A stretch of DNA of 51,449 nt from Spirogloea muscicola (lineage: Eukaryota; Streptophyta; Zygnematophyceae; Spirogloeales; Spirogloeaceae), in the NCBI GenBank assembly GCA_009602725.1, contig WELB01000058.1, positions 112,567 to 164,015 on the forward strand, given 5' to 3'. Positions 10,931 through 23,300 of this stretch are shown here, piece by piece. Each line of letters starts with the position of its first letter. Within the stretch, counting starts at the first letter, position 1. The translations under genes were made by a program, and so were the position numbers. Under the pieces are notes generated by a model, which was given only the letters and a program-made list of their open reading frames with translations, was not told the DNA's origin and did not search any database.

Positions 10931-11811
10931 CTTCGCCGCCCTCAGTCCCCCTGCAAAACCACAAAATGCCAGACGGCACCCGCGACCAGATCACGCCTAG
11001 CCACCTGCCCTGCCGGCCCACCACCCTGCCGTTCGACTCATTTTCATTTGCCAGGCGGCCTCTTGCACTGTTGGTCACCGTCGGTCACCGTCAGCTCGTG
11101 TGGACTACTGCTGGGCACCTGCACTCGTCAAGGTAGATAAGTGGCAGAGCAACTCCTGTGGGGGCATCCGCAGCGTGACTTGCTTACTGAGTGGCATACT
11201 AGCTTTCGAGTCCTTCAAACCGGTTGATACTCTTGGCTGGCTTTTCAATGCTTCTCATCACAGCCATCGCCCTCCTTGAAAGAGCTTCTCCCTTTCTGGG
11301 AGACCAATCTTCTCTAATTCACCCAATTGCGACCCTTGCAATGAGAAGCTCACAGGCTGCCGAAGGGCCATAGTTCTTCAAGCAGCAATATCAGCGAGAG
11401 GAAGTTCTTGGCACCTTGAAGAGCCAGTACGCATTTTACTTCACCTACAGACTTGCGCCACACAACCTGCAATGGCTTGGAAACACCAGAGCAGACAGGT
11501 GACTAATTAGTGAAGGCTGGAATATCAGCCGGCATTGACTAAGGAATTAGCAGCCCATCCTCCTCAGCATCACCTAGCTGCCCTCTTGCCATGAGAATGT
11601 TGCTGCTAGGAAGCGCACAGGCAGATGCCATGCTTGACTTGACGGCACCTCTTACTCCTGCGCTGCCACCTGGATTGACTCCCTTGAAAACCACTGTCCC
11701 AAGGTTAACTGCATACAGTCATTGATCATTCGTCAACTATCAGAGGGTGACATCTACTTAGACCAGCATGTAGACAAGATTACGAGACGAACAGCAAATG
11801 GCAGTACCTGT
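10931..11811. other. Intergenic, mostly unexplained
   Basis: One partial repeat module is visible at 11236-11300 (GGCTGGCTTTTCA, a CACAGCCATCGCCCTCC stretch, GAAAGAGC). The rest shows no conserved ORF, RNA gene or repeat that I recognise. The last few hundred bases probably include the 3' UTR of ORC4. Confidence 0.5.
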
Positions 11812-14800
11812 TCAAGTGCCTACTCCAATGTGAGAACCTACCGGCCATTGGCGCTGATTGAGCTGCCTGGAGTAGGGGGCAGAAGGTAAATCTGGGGGTG
11901 GTGAGGATGGGCCTTTGATGAGGATGGCAGCTATCTCATGGTGTGCGACAAGCAGTTGAACCGGACGGAACTCCATAAGATCCCAGTAGCTGGCACCGCC
12001 ATCCACAAAGGCAATGAGCTCCCGCTCAAGAAGGTGCTCGAAAGCCTGCCATAGTCAATGCAGATCATCATCTACAACCCTTAAGGCATTGACTTGTATA
12101 TTTGTAAGTTTGTTACTTACGTATACACTAATTATCTTAGATGTAATTCCTACTGAAGATGTACACATATCCGGTCAGCTACCAGCAGTGGCTGTTATAA
12201 CAACCTCAAGCCACTTGACATGCCTGACCCATTCCCTTGCGCATGCTCTTGCTCATATACTCCGAGGCCTGTGCCTACCAACTGAAAGCCTCCAAGTTTC
12301 CAGATATTGCCGGTTATATTTTCTAGTTGCTCACTCTGAGAGCCACTGCGCGAGAAAATATGTCTGCCACACTGTGCTTGCTCGCTGACAGTTGCTCGTA
12401 CTCTGCCCATGTAGCGCAGAAGGTGCCAGGACAAATCTGTGAGAACAAGCCTACTATTGGCTGGAAACAGGACTAGATAGGATGGGCATCGAGGTTCAAG
12501 CATAAATACAGAATCTGAGGAGTCTGCAAAAGTCTAAATGGACAGCTGTTAAGTTTTTCAGTTTAACATGGTGCAACTTTGATCGGCAATGGTGCAGTGT
12601 CGCTTTCTTCACCTGCAAAGATCATGCTGAAGTTGTACGCATCTCTTTTACGTCCTTCCAGTCGCTTCATGGCCACAAGTAAGTACATTTCAAGAACCGA
12701 CACATCTGAGAATGAATATGAATCACTATGTTAGCAATAGAGAGCACAGCTAAACAAAGCAGAGCCTTGCAAGAGCTTCATGGGTTGGTCCACAATGCAA
12801 AGTAGCCACTTTCTTTACCTCTAAGCATTAGCAGTTTCGGTTGCCCGCAAAGAGATACCATTGCCGCCTGGAAGTTATCGAGGGTAAGATAACCTTTTCT
12901 GTGATCCAGATCACAGATGGCACGAAACCTGATTCATGCAATATCTGACCTCCACATCAGCAACTTACATGGTTAGTTAATCAGCCCGGTACCAATTTTT
13001 GCTATCTGATAAAGCTTGTATCTTCACGGAAACAATGCATGGAGGTGCTATATACATCTGCATATGTCAATCAGGAACTGGGCAACAAAATACAGAGTTG
13101 GGCCTTCTAAAAAGAGTACCCCAGGTCCATCACATGCTGCACACTCAGGTCTAGGCTAGTGTGTGCCTGCAGAAGTCTTTGCATTTCAGGAACAGCCATA
13201 AGCTCCTGCACATCAACAAGTACATTGTACTGATGACAAACCTCAGAGCATATAATGCATAAGAGTCAATGCCCTTGAACGCCGCAATGCATTTCATGCT
13301 TGAGGTGCTACCTGACCAGCTGACATACAGAGCGATACTCTGCTGAGGTGGTGAATATTGCTTCTTACAGCAAGCATATCATTGAAGTGGACTGCATACT
13401 TGTTGTCAGAGAAAGCCGGCGGCTCGGGAAGTGTGAGAACCTCCCGAAGAAGGCTGCAATAGCAGACCAAAGCTCCACATGCCATTTAAATTTTGGCAAT
13501 GATCTAAACGCCCTTGGCAAGAAGCCATCAGAAGCCCTATCGTACACCCTTGCCTATGAGTCATAAGTATGTCACGAGTAAATTTGCTCTCCTTGTACAA
13601 TGCTAAGCCTGCCTGGGGACTCACAGTGATGCGCCCTGCATGGTAACTGGCAGGAAGAGCAGCTTCCTATGCAAAAAGCGGGACCGCACCCGCTTTTCCA
13701 GAAGTTGATCAGCATCCTGCAAAGGCCGGAATATGGTCAATGGGGATCTTAAGACACCTGGAACAATGCTAATCACCATCATAGTAGGTCCTTATTGTGC
13801 TGACTGTCTCATGGAAATCTGACCAAGTGCTCAGTAGCAATCTCACCAGGCGACAGCTTATTGCAACAACTGCAGCCTGCACGTAAGAGTATTGCAGGGC
13901 ATCGAGGATCGTATAGAGCAGGCTTTGCCTCCGGCCCTGCGCAAGGTACTTTGCAAGTGCAAAGTCTGTCAAGAGGAGGTTAAGGAGCATTGCCTTCTAC
14001 AGCCTGCCCTGTTTTTGGGCCAATTACTTGGACTCCAGGCTCAGGCTCTGGTCATGCAACAGGCGTCTAGTGCTAGGTAGTAACTCTCATTCGGTGCTGG
14101 CAGACTGAACAATTTCTGTGGAATTCTGCTACTTACTTCTCATCTTAAACAACCTCATGTCCTGCTGGCGACACACTTCTTTGATTGCTATAATGAGAAC
14201 AGACCTGGGTAAACAAGTCAAATTCGTCCAGCACAAATATGACTGCTCTGTGTCCATTTGCGCACTCCCTGAAAGAGCGTTGAGACTATATAAGACTCCT
14301 GAAGCACTTTGCAAAGCATCACAATGCCAAAGCGCACACAGGTCTTGCAGCACAGCTTGGTTGACCTGTTTGACACCAACGTTTTATGTTCATCTTGACC
14401 ACGTCGTGACAGTGCAGGTGGTTACAGAACAGCACCTTAGCATGTCTTGTAGAAATTGCTCATTGTCCTCGAAGGAAGACTGCAAAACATACAGAAGAGC
14501 TCAATGACTTGGCTCTAGCTTCAAGTAGTCTATTTCATAGATTGATAGGCCATACAAAGATCAACCTTCTAGTAGACTGATCAACATCTTAGCAAAAGCT
14601 GGGAGAGCTCGCCCTGCTTATGAAGGACGTCTGCATCTGCTTGTTTGACGATTCATGTCAAGATTCTGCAGTTGCTAAACTTACTGCTCTGGAAAAAGGA
14701 AGGCTAAGATCATTGCAGAGCTGCCGTGCAATCTCCTGTTCCCTCAATGACATGGCAACAATGACCAATTTTCACGAGCTCAATACCTCATGCATGAACT

Positions 14801-15850
14801 CAGGTACTGCGCGCATGAACTCAGATGATGTACGAATTGCTAGCAAAGTGCAATAGATGCCAAAGAAGAGTTGACGTATCGCTATATCACGCCTTGCCAC
14901 ATGGTGGCTTGGGCGTGCATACTTGTCCTGTAAAACCGTCCCTTTCATGCAGTGAGGCTATCGTGACACTGACACTATTGAGAGCTTTGTCTGAAGAATG
15001 CGACCTTGAATGCGGTGCGGTCATCTCCGTGGAGAACACCGTGCAGACGCACCTGCGAATTGCCCCACCATTGAGACACAAGGAGGTCAAATTTTGCAAT
15101 TTGATTATCACAGTCGGCCTTGCTCTTCACGCATGAGCCAGTCAAGGTACCAGCTAGAGAGCAAGCTTGTCAATTAAGGAACAGTGTCTACTGACTGCCT
15201 TGCAGATACACAAGTCAGAAGCTGCAGTAAACAGTGGCTCAATTACCACAGATATCCGATTGGTGTACTTGGAAAGGAGGTCAGCAAGCACGACTTCTAC
15301 AACCTGGACAGCACAGCAGCGCCTTAGCTTTCGTGCGCAGTGAGCTCCGATATTCATCTGACTTGCCTAATCAGTTTTGGCACAGACTTCAGGCTGCGGA
15401 TGCCCAGGCGGCAGACATACCAAGGACTTCCCGCAGCCTCTGGGACCGAGAAGTAGGGCGGAGTTATTTTGAGCGTGTGAGATAGTTCCGGTGAGGAGAT
15501 CCTGCAATTGACTGGCGGAGTACCGCCTCACTGGCAGAGTGAGAGAGGCAAACACGGCCAGCAAAGCGAGACTGCTCCTTCCAACGTAGTCTAGCTAGCA
15601 AGAGCAGCAAGGAGCTGGTAGAGACGCGAGATCCTCAGTCAATGTCGAGCAAGGAGCCAGTGCAGTCATCTTGCCCGACGCACATCCGATTTGCTTGTGC
15701 CTCTGGCCGTAGGAACCGAGCTTGGTCCCCGACGCTGCCAGACACGCCACAGCGGCCGTGAACGCCCACAAGCCTCCGACGGAGAAGCGCCGCGGCCTCC
15801 TCCGCGAGGACCGCAGAGGCAGCCGCAGGCGGCGCCACACAGGCCGCCAT
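11812..15850 (-). CDS. ORC4: Origin recognition complex subunit 4 (15 exons)
   Basis: ORC4 is an AAA+ subunit of the complex that marks replication origins in the nucleus. Exons, 5' to 3', are 15850-15751, 15530-15421, 15303-15247, 15052-15005, 14735-14685, 14479-14436, 14268-14205, 13936-13847, 13716-13625, 13453-13369, 13205-13120, 12928-12819, 12705-12613, 12402-12347 and 12045-11812. Phases agree and give 439 residues, the usual family length. Walker A is LLLGPRGCGKS, Walker B is VIFVLDEFDLFTQ, and the sensor region is AAVVAISCRL followed by LLEKRVRSRF. The C-terminal winged-helix part shows SVLEMYLLVAMKRLEGRKR, KHSVADIFSRAFEHLLEREL and MEFRPVQLLVAHHEIAAIL. VRLHGVLHGDDRTAFK fits the conserved strand after the Walker A helix. 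The exon 1 donor (GTGGCG at 15750) is the least certain junction. Confidence 0.93.
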
Positions 15851-16305
15851 GGCGCGTCGGCAGGGCGCGGCGGCGACTGCGCGATAGAAGCGACACTATC
15901 TTCACAGTTCATCCCGCCATTAACTGGGGTTATCCAGGCTGCGCCCGCGGCTAACCGGGCCGGCCGGGGGTAACCGTGACCGGCGTGGGGGGTGACGGGA
16001 GGGATCACGGCGCCGGGTTGGCGGTTGGCTGGCGAACGGCAACTCATCCGGTCACCCATTGGGTGCGGCCACATCCTGCGGGGATCACGGGGCCTCCCTC
16101 GACCGCCAATCGCAGACGCGCAGCAGGCAATCCGGCCATCCGTAGATCCCTCCAAGCCGGCACGCTCAGAAGAATAATCACATGCCCAGATCCTCCGCCA
16201 AGCCCGTGGCAAAGTGCTGCTTCCGCGGCAGCGATCGTAGTCGCCAACCAGCCCCACAACCCCGCCCGCGTTTCCCGCCGCACCTCGCGCCTCGCCCCCG
16301 CCGCC
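15851..16305. promoter_or_regulatory. Shared ORC4-psaK divergent promoter
   Basis: The two start codons face away from each other across 455 bp. Visible elements are an exact GGGATCACGG repeat at 16001 and 16081, a CCCATTGGG palindrome containing an inverted CCAAT box near 16057, and CCAAT at 16106. No TATA box stands out. A replication gene and a light-harvesting gene therefore share one control region. Whether they are co-regulated is not readable from sequence. Confidence 0.6.
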
Positions 16306-17471
16306 ATGGCCGCCGCCGTCGCCGCCGCCGCCGCCGCCGTCGCGCCGGCCTGCGTCACCTTCGAGGGCCTGCGCGCTACGAAGCCCGCCGCCAATGCTGG
16401 CAAGGTGCGTGCTGCAGGCGCTTGCAGCGGCGCCCGCCTGCCCGGCTGCTGTGGCCCTTCAGATCACCCCGCGGCGACGGGCAGCCGCCCGCCGTCCTGC
16501 GGCAGAGCTCTGCGGCGGCGTACGCTGGCGGATATTGGCCTGGTCGCACTGGCCGCGCTGTGTGGTGGAGTAGGCAGAGTAGCAATTGTCACCGTGTGGC
16601 GGAACCATGCAGCGCTGGCGCCTGAGCAACTGAGCCTGCATTGCGCGCCCAAGCGCTCAATGCAGCGACCCTGGTTGTGTCGCTGACGCTCCCTGCAAGC
16701 CTCGTCCTGTGGCCCCCAGGTGCTCCTCGCTGCTCGGCCCTGCAAGGGCAAGGGCGCCCTCGGCGCGCGCTGTGATGGCTACATTGGGTCCTCCACCAAC
16801 CTGGTCAGTGCTCAGCACCCTCAGTGCGGGGTGAGGGTGGACTGCACAGATGGTCCTTGTTGTCCTGCAGTCTTAATGAGCTAAGAGCAAATATGATCGT
16901 GCATTGCTTGGGGCCTCGGTATGCAGCGAGCAGGCTTCTGAGCTGTCCTCTGCAAGGAATTGCCAGTGTCTCATGAACTCGAGCAGGACAGACTTGCTCC
17001 AATGTAGACGTTCAACACGTATGACGTTAGTTAGCTCTAGCATTTAGATTTACAGGGGCCCCTCGCTAGCGGGCAGTCCAGTGGCTTATGGCAGTCCGCT
17101 TGTCTTCGTGTTCAGCAGTTTGTCAAGTTCTGTACAGCTCTAGTCATACAAAGTGATCAGTACCACTTAAGTCATAGTGGATGGCTGCCAAGGGATGTAT
17201 GTGAGCAGCGCTCACTGCCTTCGCTGCGGGGGGTCATCTGCAGATTGTGTGCGGCTCCACCGCCCTCTTCCTTGCCGCCGCCCGCTTTGGCCTTGCCCCC
17301 ACTGCCAACCGGGAGGCCAGTGCTGGCCTCAAGCTCTCTGAGAGAGACACAGGCCTGCAAACGGGCGACCCGGCTGGCTTCACTGCCACCGACGTTCTCG
17401 CATATGGCACCATCGGCCATGCTGTTGCTATTGGCGCAATCCTCAGCCTCAAGCTCACCGGCAATTTCTAG
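16306..17471 (+). CDS. PSAK: Photosystem I reaction centre subunit PsaK, plastid precursor
   Basis: PsaK is a two-helix thylakoid protein at the edge of photosystem I, where antenna complexes dock. Exons are 16306-16404, 16720-16803 and 17244-17471, all in phase 0, giving 136 residues. The N terminus ([15 protein letters not shown], then basic Lys/Arg residues) is an Ala-rich chloroplast transit peptide. The mature protein shows [13 protein letters not shown], then helix 1 ([15 protein letters not shown]), the stromal loop [20 protein letters not shown] and helix 2 ([14 protein letters not shown]). ATG at 16306 sits in GCCGCCATGG. The 440-bp second intron is large relative to the exons. Nuclear psaK with a transit peptide indicates the green lineage. 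Confidence 0.97.
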
Positions 17472-18659
17472 ACATAGAGCAATGGCCACATTCTTTGTAC
17501 ATGAGATATTAAGCAATTTGTCCTTGTCCCCATTTACCAGCCCCTCCCGCAAACAGGACTGTGATATGTTGCTTGGTGGTCTTGTACGTGTTGAAGTGCA
17601 AGGCAGTTGTTGCAGTCTTGATTTGCCCGCCATTCTCAGGGTGTAGGTCAAGCTTGTTGTGGCCGTGACGACTTGTATTCTACCTGAAGTGCAAGTTACC
17701 TATGCATTATGCAGATGCTCAATGATCCTGACTTATTGACTTGACGACTAACTATAAGTCTGCTGTTGATTACTGTGCTATGGTACTGTTGCTCTTGAGT
17801 GTATGCCCGGGCTGGCTAGGATAAAACGTTGTTGGACCAGTGTCAGAAAATCCTGAGGGTTCTATGGTGCCCATGTGGTTGTGAATCTGATGTACTTGTG
17901 AGCAGATACAAAGCACATTCATTGCCCAATAGAATGATGTAGTAATCACATTGCTTTCTGATGGCACATCCATTATGCAGTGCACCTTACCCTCTGCACC
18001 CCAGTCCTTCCGCTTTCCTTGGCTTTGTCAAACAGTGACCTAAGCATGAGTACACAGTCTTCATGACTAACTCCCAAACAGACGTTCGCCCTGCTAAGAT
18101 TGCACGTCTGTGTCACACGTGCTTGCTAGGCTACACGGTTAGCTAGGGAGGCGCCTGTGCAGAACAACTTATGATTATCGGGCATCTGGATAATGACACT
18201 ACATTAAAGTCCTGCTCTGCAAGCATTCCACAAGTGGTAATGTACTCCAAGCATTTGACAGCGAACAGGAAGAGGTAGAAGGGAGTATGAATAAGAGCAA
18301 AGGAGCACTTTTTTGAGTGTTGTGTGACTGCGTGCTTGTCATGCCATCGAACAGAGTTCCAAACTAGTCTGAGCCTCTTTAGAAGCGAGGCAGCAGAGTT
18401 CGATGATGAATTAGCCACCTCGGCATTTTCTCTAACCTGAAAGGCGCTGACAATGAATAAGAAAGGCCTGCCAAGCCCTGCGCTGGTCATCCTCCTCCCA
18501 TTCCACAATTGCCGGCGCCTGGCCCGCACTCAATCATCAATGGAAAGTGGAGTGCCTGGGAGTTGAAGGTCAGGAAGATTGAAGACGTTAGGCTCCCTTA
18601 GCATGGTTCCCTTACTATAGGGCTTGGCTTTGGGTACCGCTGCAATGCCTACACCGCTC
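17472..18659. other. psaK 3' flank and unexplained intergenic sequence
   Basis: The first few hundred bases are probably the psaK 3' UTR. Several short ORFs occur on both strands, none with recognisable motifs or family-like composition. I see no RNA gene. Confidence 0.5.
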
Positions 18660-19018
18660 CCAGGCACTCCTCGTACACCAGCGTGCTGAGCGCGCACTTG
18701 GCCCAGGCTAATGGCTTGCGTTGGTGGTGCTCTGGCTCCTAAGCTTAGCTCGTCGCTTATGATGTGCTCATTTGTGGGTGCTAGAGACTCCCTTTAACAG
18801 CTCGTGCACAGTTACCAGAGCCACTTTTGTAAGAATTTGGCTCTTCCAGAGGGGGCGCAGGCTGTGAACAGCCAGCACTTGTAAGGCTTGGATTGGCCTC
18901 CCTTTCATTTCATCCGCCCCGCGCGCCTTTCTCTTTCTGTGGCCCCATTCCTGCACAAGCGTTTGCCTGAACGGTTTATTGACTTAGTTTAGCCTCCCTT
19001 TTGTCTCATGCGCAGCCC
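18660..19018 (+). repeat. Dispersed-repeat copy with a nested opposite-strand stem-loop module
   Basis: Plus-orientation blocks match 10019-10212: CAGCGTGCTGAGCGCGCAC, CAGGCTAATGGCTTGCG, TAAGCTTAGCTCGTC, ACTTTTGTAAG and TTGGCCTCCCTTTCATTTC. Compared with the 10150 copy, about 60 bp are inserted between ACTTTTGTAAG and GGATTGGCC. The insert carries a minus-orientation module (GGCTCTTCCAGAGGG, then GGCTGTGAACAGCC at about 18850-18865). This suggests one module inserted into another. Confidence 0.65.
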
Positions 19019-19019
19019 A

Positions 19020-19260
19020 CCATTCCCCTCTTAAAGGTAGAAGGCTGTGACACCCGGGCATAGCAGCAAATAACCCTTCTCTGAGCTAAGGCAATGGCTG
19101 AAGGACGCTAAGCCCAAAAAGAATGAACAAGGTCTGAAAGGGCCGGAAGGCGCGAAAATTACAGTTGCACTCTCCGTGACATCTGCGAACCGGTGCTCAA
19201 TTATATTTAGTCCACATATGCAGATGGGAAGGCACACCGCCCCCAATCATTCGTTCTTCG
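19020..19260 (-). repeat. Dispersed-repeat tail module, minus orientation
   Basis: It contains AAGGCAATGGCTGAAGGAC, AAGCCCAAAAAGAATGAACA and AGGTCTGAAAGGGCCGGAAG, the reverse complement of the stem-loop module seen at 10500-10560. It resembles the copies at 32740 and 32830. Confidence 0.6.
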
Positions 19261-19374
19261 GCCCTAAATGATAGTTCTGCAGGCCGTGGCACTGCTGCAT
19301 TTAGTACTGCCGTCCCCCTGCTGCATATATCGGAAGGGACTTCCGCTCACCTTGCAGCGCTCCCAAGATATGGC

Positions 19375-19660
19375 TATACATCAGCGTACTGGGCGTGCCC
19401 TTAGCCAGGCCACTGGCTTGTGCAATGGTGCCCGGGTCCCCAAGTTAGCCTGTCAGATCTATATGTGCAAACTCGCGGGTACTGTAAGTCCTCCTTCAGC
19501 CGGCTTTTGCTCTTCAACCTTAAACCCGTTTGGCATGGATGCTCGCTTTATGTAGCCCCAGTCTTTGCATTGGCTTCTGCCTGAATAGTGTGTTGGCTTG
19601 ATTTGGCCTCCTTTCGATTTCAGGCACACCGCCCGCCTTCTCTCACTCTCTCTATCTCTC
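19375..19660 (+). repeat. Dispersed-repeat copy, plus orientation
   Basis: Blocks in order are CATCAGCGTACTGGGCGTGC, AGGCCACTGGCTTGTGC, GTCAGATCTATATGTGCAAA, GCTTTATGTAGCCCCAGTCT, TTGGCTTGATTTGGCCTCC and GATTTCAGGCACACCGCCCG. The order and spacing match the copy at 42555-42810 most closely. Confidence 0.7.
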
Positions 19661-20341
19661 ACCTAGGGCCCACACAAACGTTGGCGCTCACTCCGTGTAT
19701 CAGGCAGGCCTGCAAGCCGTCACTTGCCCATCACTTTCCCGCCCTCTGGTGCAGGACTCAGCATTTTGCCCAACTTGTGCTCGGTCGTGCCGCAAGTGCT
19801 CTTTAATTACGCGACACTGCACATCTGCATGCCAACAACACTGAACTTTTGGGCAAAGTGCCTACCAGAGCTTGCAAAAACGACTCTGCCCCTGACAACC
19901 CACCAATAGGAATACAGGTTCCGCCACAATACATGCCTATGCTGGACTTGCCCAGTCTCAAGTGGTAATGATATTGTGAAGCATCACACCCTTGAGTTGG
20001 TTGAACACAAGCTACACCTATCTCCTCTCCATCTAACAGGACAGCCTCAGCCTAATGCGAGGCCGTCAAGTGCTGCTGAGCCGAAGGCGAGCACACCTGG
20101 TCAGCAAGCAAAGAGCCGCCTATGTCGACCTGCTTGCCTCGTAGGAAGTTGTCCTGGACCTTGCCAGGTCATTCCGACTTCGAGTCAAGCAGGCAGTAAC
20201 ATTTATACAAAGAGCCCTAAGAATGGCCTCAAAAAGCTGCATACGACTTGAGCAGGTCTGGGCGCTTGACTCCCCCTTCTTGAGAAGTACGTTCAAGTCT
20301 GACAGCCGCTAGGGCTTCACAAGGCCCACTTCAAGAAGCTG
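19661..20341. other. Intergenic flank downstream of SPIKE1
   Basis: No conserved ORF or RNA gene is recognisable. A plus-strand open frame at 19976-20251 has no family features. The part nearest 20341 is probably the SPIKE1 3' UTR. Confidence 0.45.
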
Positions 20342-23300
20342 TCATAGGCCTTGTACACTCGGTTTGGCTGTCCTATCCAGTGTCAAGGATGGGGCTCGTG
20401 ACGATGGCCGCGAGCCGCGCACAACCTCAGCAATGGCCGGCAAGAAAGCTGAAATCTCAGTTGTCAACGTCTGCAGCCCAAAGACAAGCTCTTTGTGGAA
20501 CTCCAGGTCGCCCTCTCGCATGACGCGTGTGTGCACATTGATTGCCTCCTTACACACACTGATGAAGCTGCGGATGGCCTCAGCGAGCAGCGGCACATTG
20601 GCTGGGCTCAGGTGCGGCCGTGGCTGCGGCTGCCGCTCTGGCCCCACAGGCGACAGGAATGCCATGCACACACCCAGCATGCCACTATTCACTTGCACGG
20701 CCACGCTGCCCTGGAGCATGCGCTGCAGCACCTGCATGAAGCAAGGTGGAAAGCAGGGAAGCATATGAGCGGCAACCCATGGTGGCTCACATGAAGTGCT
20801 GCGGGAAGAGAACATCAGATGCAAGCTTGTTCGAAGTACAAAGTCGACATGTCGGATCTTACCTGTGCTCGTGGAGCGTAGTCGGCACCGCTGCTAGCAG
20901 CTACTGACAGCTCATTTTGCAGGGCCTGCGTCCTGGACTCGATCATTGACACTGCGCATTCCAAAGGCGAGTACTCTCGAATCTCCGATTTCACCACCTG
21001 GAGCCGCTTGACTAGGGCAGGGAATGGGCTCTCGCTCTCGAGGATGGTCCGCCTCTTCCACTGGTCTTCCAGTCCTCCAGCCTGGACGCAACAGCCAAAC
21101 CAAAGGAGCTACTACAGTGAGACTACTGAAAGCCCTGCATGTCCTCTGCGCTAAGGCAAAAAAATGTAACGTATTGATGATGACTTGCCATAGGTGACTA
21201 CCAACCACTTGACCTTGCCACATCGACACCCTCCCAAGTAAACCCATCAGTTGTCCTGAATGGGGTGCTTACAGTAAAAGTGGCACTCGGAGGATTCTGG
21301 CAAGAACCCAGATCGCCTCTAATACTGCTGACCTGTGATTTGCCATTTGTGGTGAACGGGGTGTCGAACAGGAATCTCTTGTATGAAGGCGCAGCTGCGG
21401 CAACGGTCTCTGGCGGCTTTCCCTTCCAGCACTCTTCCTCGCTGCCCACCACTGGCTCGACCGACGTGATCTGGAGGTACGCAAAGCCCGGCTTCAGCTC
21501 CTCTGGCTTTATGTTCCTCGAGTCCGGGAAAATCTGCAGCGGAACATCGTAGTCATATCGCTTCTCGTACACCTTCCCCAATCTCTCTACCATGTCACCC
21601 AGGCGCACATCTCTGGCTTCTCGGTAGATGAACTCCCTAGCAGTCAGAAAAGAGCCAGGAAGAATCAGACAGAGTAGAGTCAGCAGGCACCACCGACAAC
21701 CTCCATACATCTACTTGAGCCCCCTCACTGAAGATTGTTTCATTAGTGACTCCAGAGAAATTGCCTCCCGACAAGACCATGGTAAAGCATGCCTGTAATT
21801 ACAGGTGCGGAGCTATTGCTCACTTCTTGTTTAGGCGGCCGAAGCGGTCACCATAGAAGCCCACACGGTAATAAGTTGCATCCTTGAATGGGATGGACCT
21901 TCCCTCCTGTTCTTGGATAGACTCGTAGATGCTTGTAAGAGACATGTGCACCCTTGCCAGCTGTTTTAACAAATGCTTATGTTAGTACAACATCCACATC
22001 AACTTACTAACAGATCAGGAATCTGCATGGCGAACATACTGGTTTGTATCTCCACAGAGCCGTAGACATGGTGGCCTCTCAAGCACATTGATATGAGCAA
22101 ATTGTGTAGTGGGCTGGCACGTCAAAGTTACAGGGATGGGCACGGCTGTAGCTATGCTTTGTTCTTGACCTGGCCAAAAGCACGCCGGCTCTTAAAGGCT
22201 GGTATCTGCAACTCCAGGAGGTCGGAGCAGAAGCTGTAAAGCTCCGCCTTGACGAAGAAGCCATATGCCATCTGTAGATATCTGATGGCGGAGTCGGCAG
22301 TGAGCTTTGTTGTTCCCAGGCCAGCGATGGAGTTGTTGGGGTCCTCGACACCGTCCAATATCCTGACAGGACATATTCTCCGCAGAGTGTTGAGGTGTTC
22401 CAGGGTCCATGTTTTGGATCCGCCTACAGACACTAGCATCTGCAAGAGCACGGATGCTAAGATACAGTCAATTCAAAGATACAGTTGCCATAAGCCCACC
22501 AAACAACAATTTGTTTCTTGAGCAGTAGTAGTAAATCACTTTGTTGTCCACCAAACTATCATTCGCTTCTTGAGCAGTAGTAATGCATCACTTTGTGAAG
22601 TTAGCAGGCATCTCGGGACGACACTACACCAATTTGCATGCTTCAGCAATAATGTGACTTTCGACAATGAGCAGCAAAGCAACGTGTGCATGTGCCATCT
22701 GAAGCTACACTCACCCTGAGGATGACCCCCACCACAGCAACAGCACACTGGGCAGCTTCTGCCCAAGACTCATTCTCCTGGTGATTGTTGCAGAGGTGGA
22801 GAAGCCACATAATTTGCAGGTCTGGTACTCTCCTATAAGCTCGTGCCAGAGCATAAAAGCTCTCGGCCATCACGTACTTGTCTGCAACACTGAGCATGGC
22901 CTGATCCAGAAGACAGATCCACCCCTCTCTTAGGTTGATGATGCATACTGACATTCTAAACGCCTTCAAACCTAGACATTGGCAACAGTGGGAAGGAGCT
23001 GAACCAGGAAGACAACAAGTGAGTCAAAGCCCAAATTCACGTCTTGTGCTACCTCCCTGCAACACTAGCAGGAAGTCACACAAGATCAGTACCACTCACA
23101 AGTCGGGAGTGTTCAAGTTGGGCCTCTAAAACCTCCACCAGCGAATCTTTGAGCTCGCCAAGAACCTGCTGGCGCCATGCATTCTCCTCTGAGGTGGACA
23201 GAGCTGGCTTTATTGTATCAGCAGTTCCCTCCAACCCCACAATGGAGGCTGCAGCGGTGGTCGGAGAGGCTGCCGTGGTTGTGGAAACACCCTCCAGTCT

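Noticed and set aside
15976-16686. 236-residue plus-strand frame over the ORC4-psaK promoter
   Set aside because: It is not in the psaK frame and is a GC-driven open frame; the conserved psaK protein starts at 16306.
18143-18529. 128-residue minus-strand frame between psaK and SPK1
   Set aside because: No recognisable motif, typical intergenic composition and no convincing splice partners.
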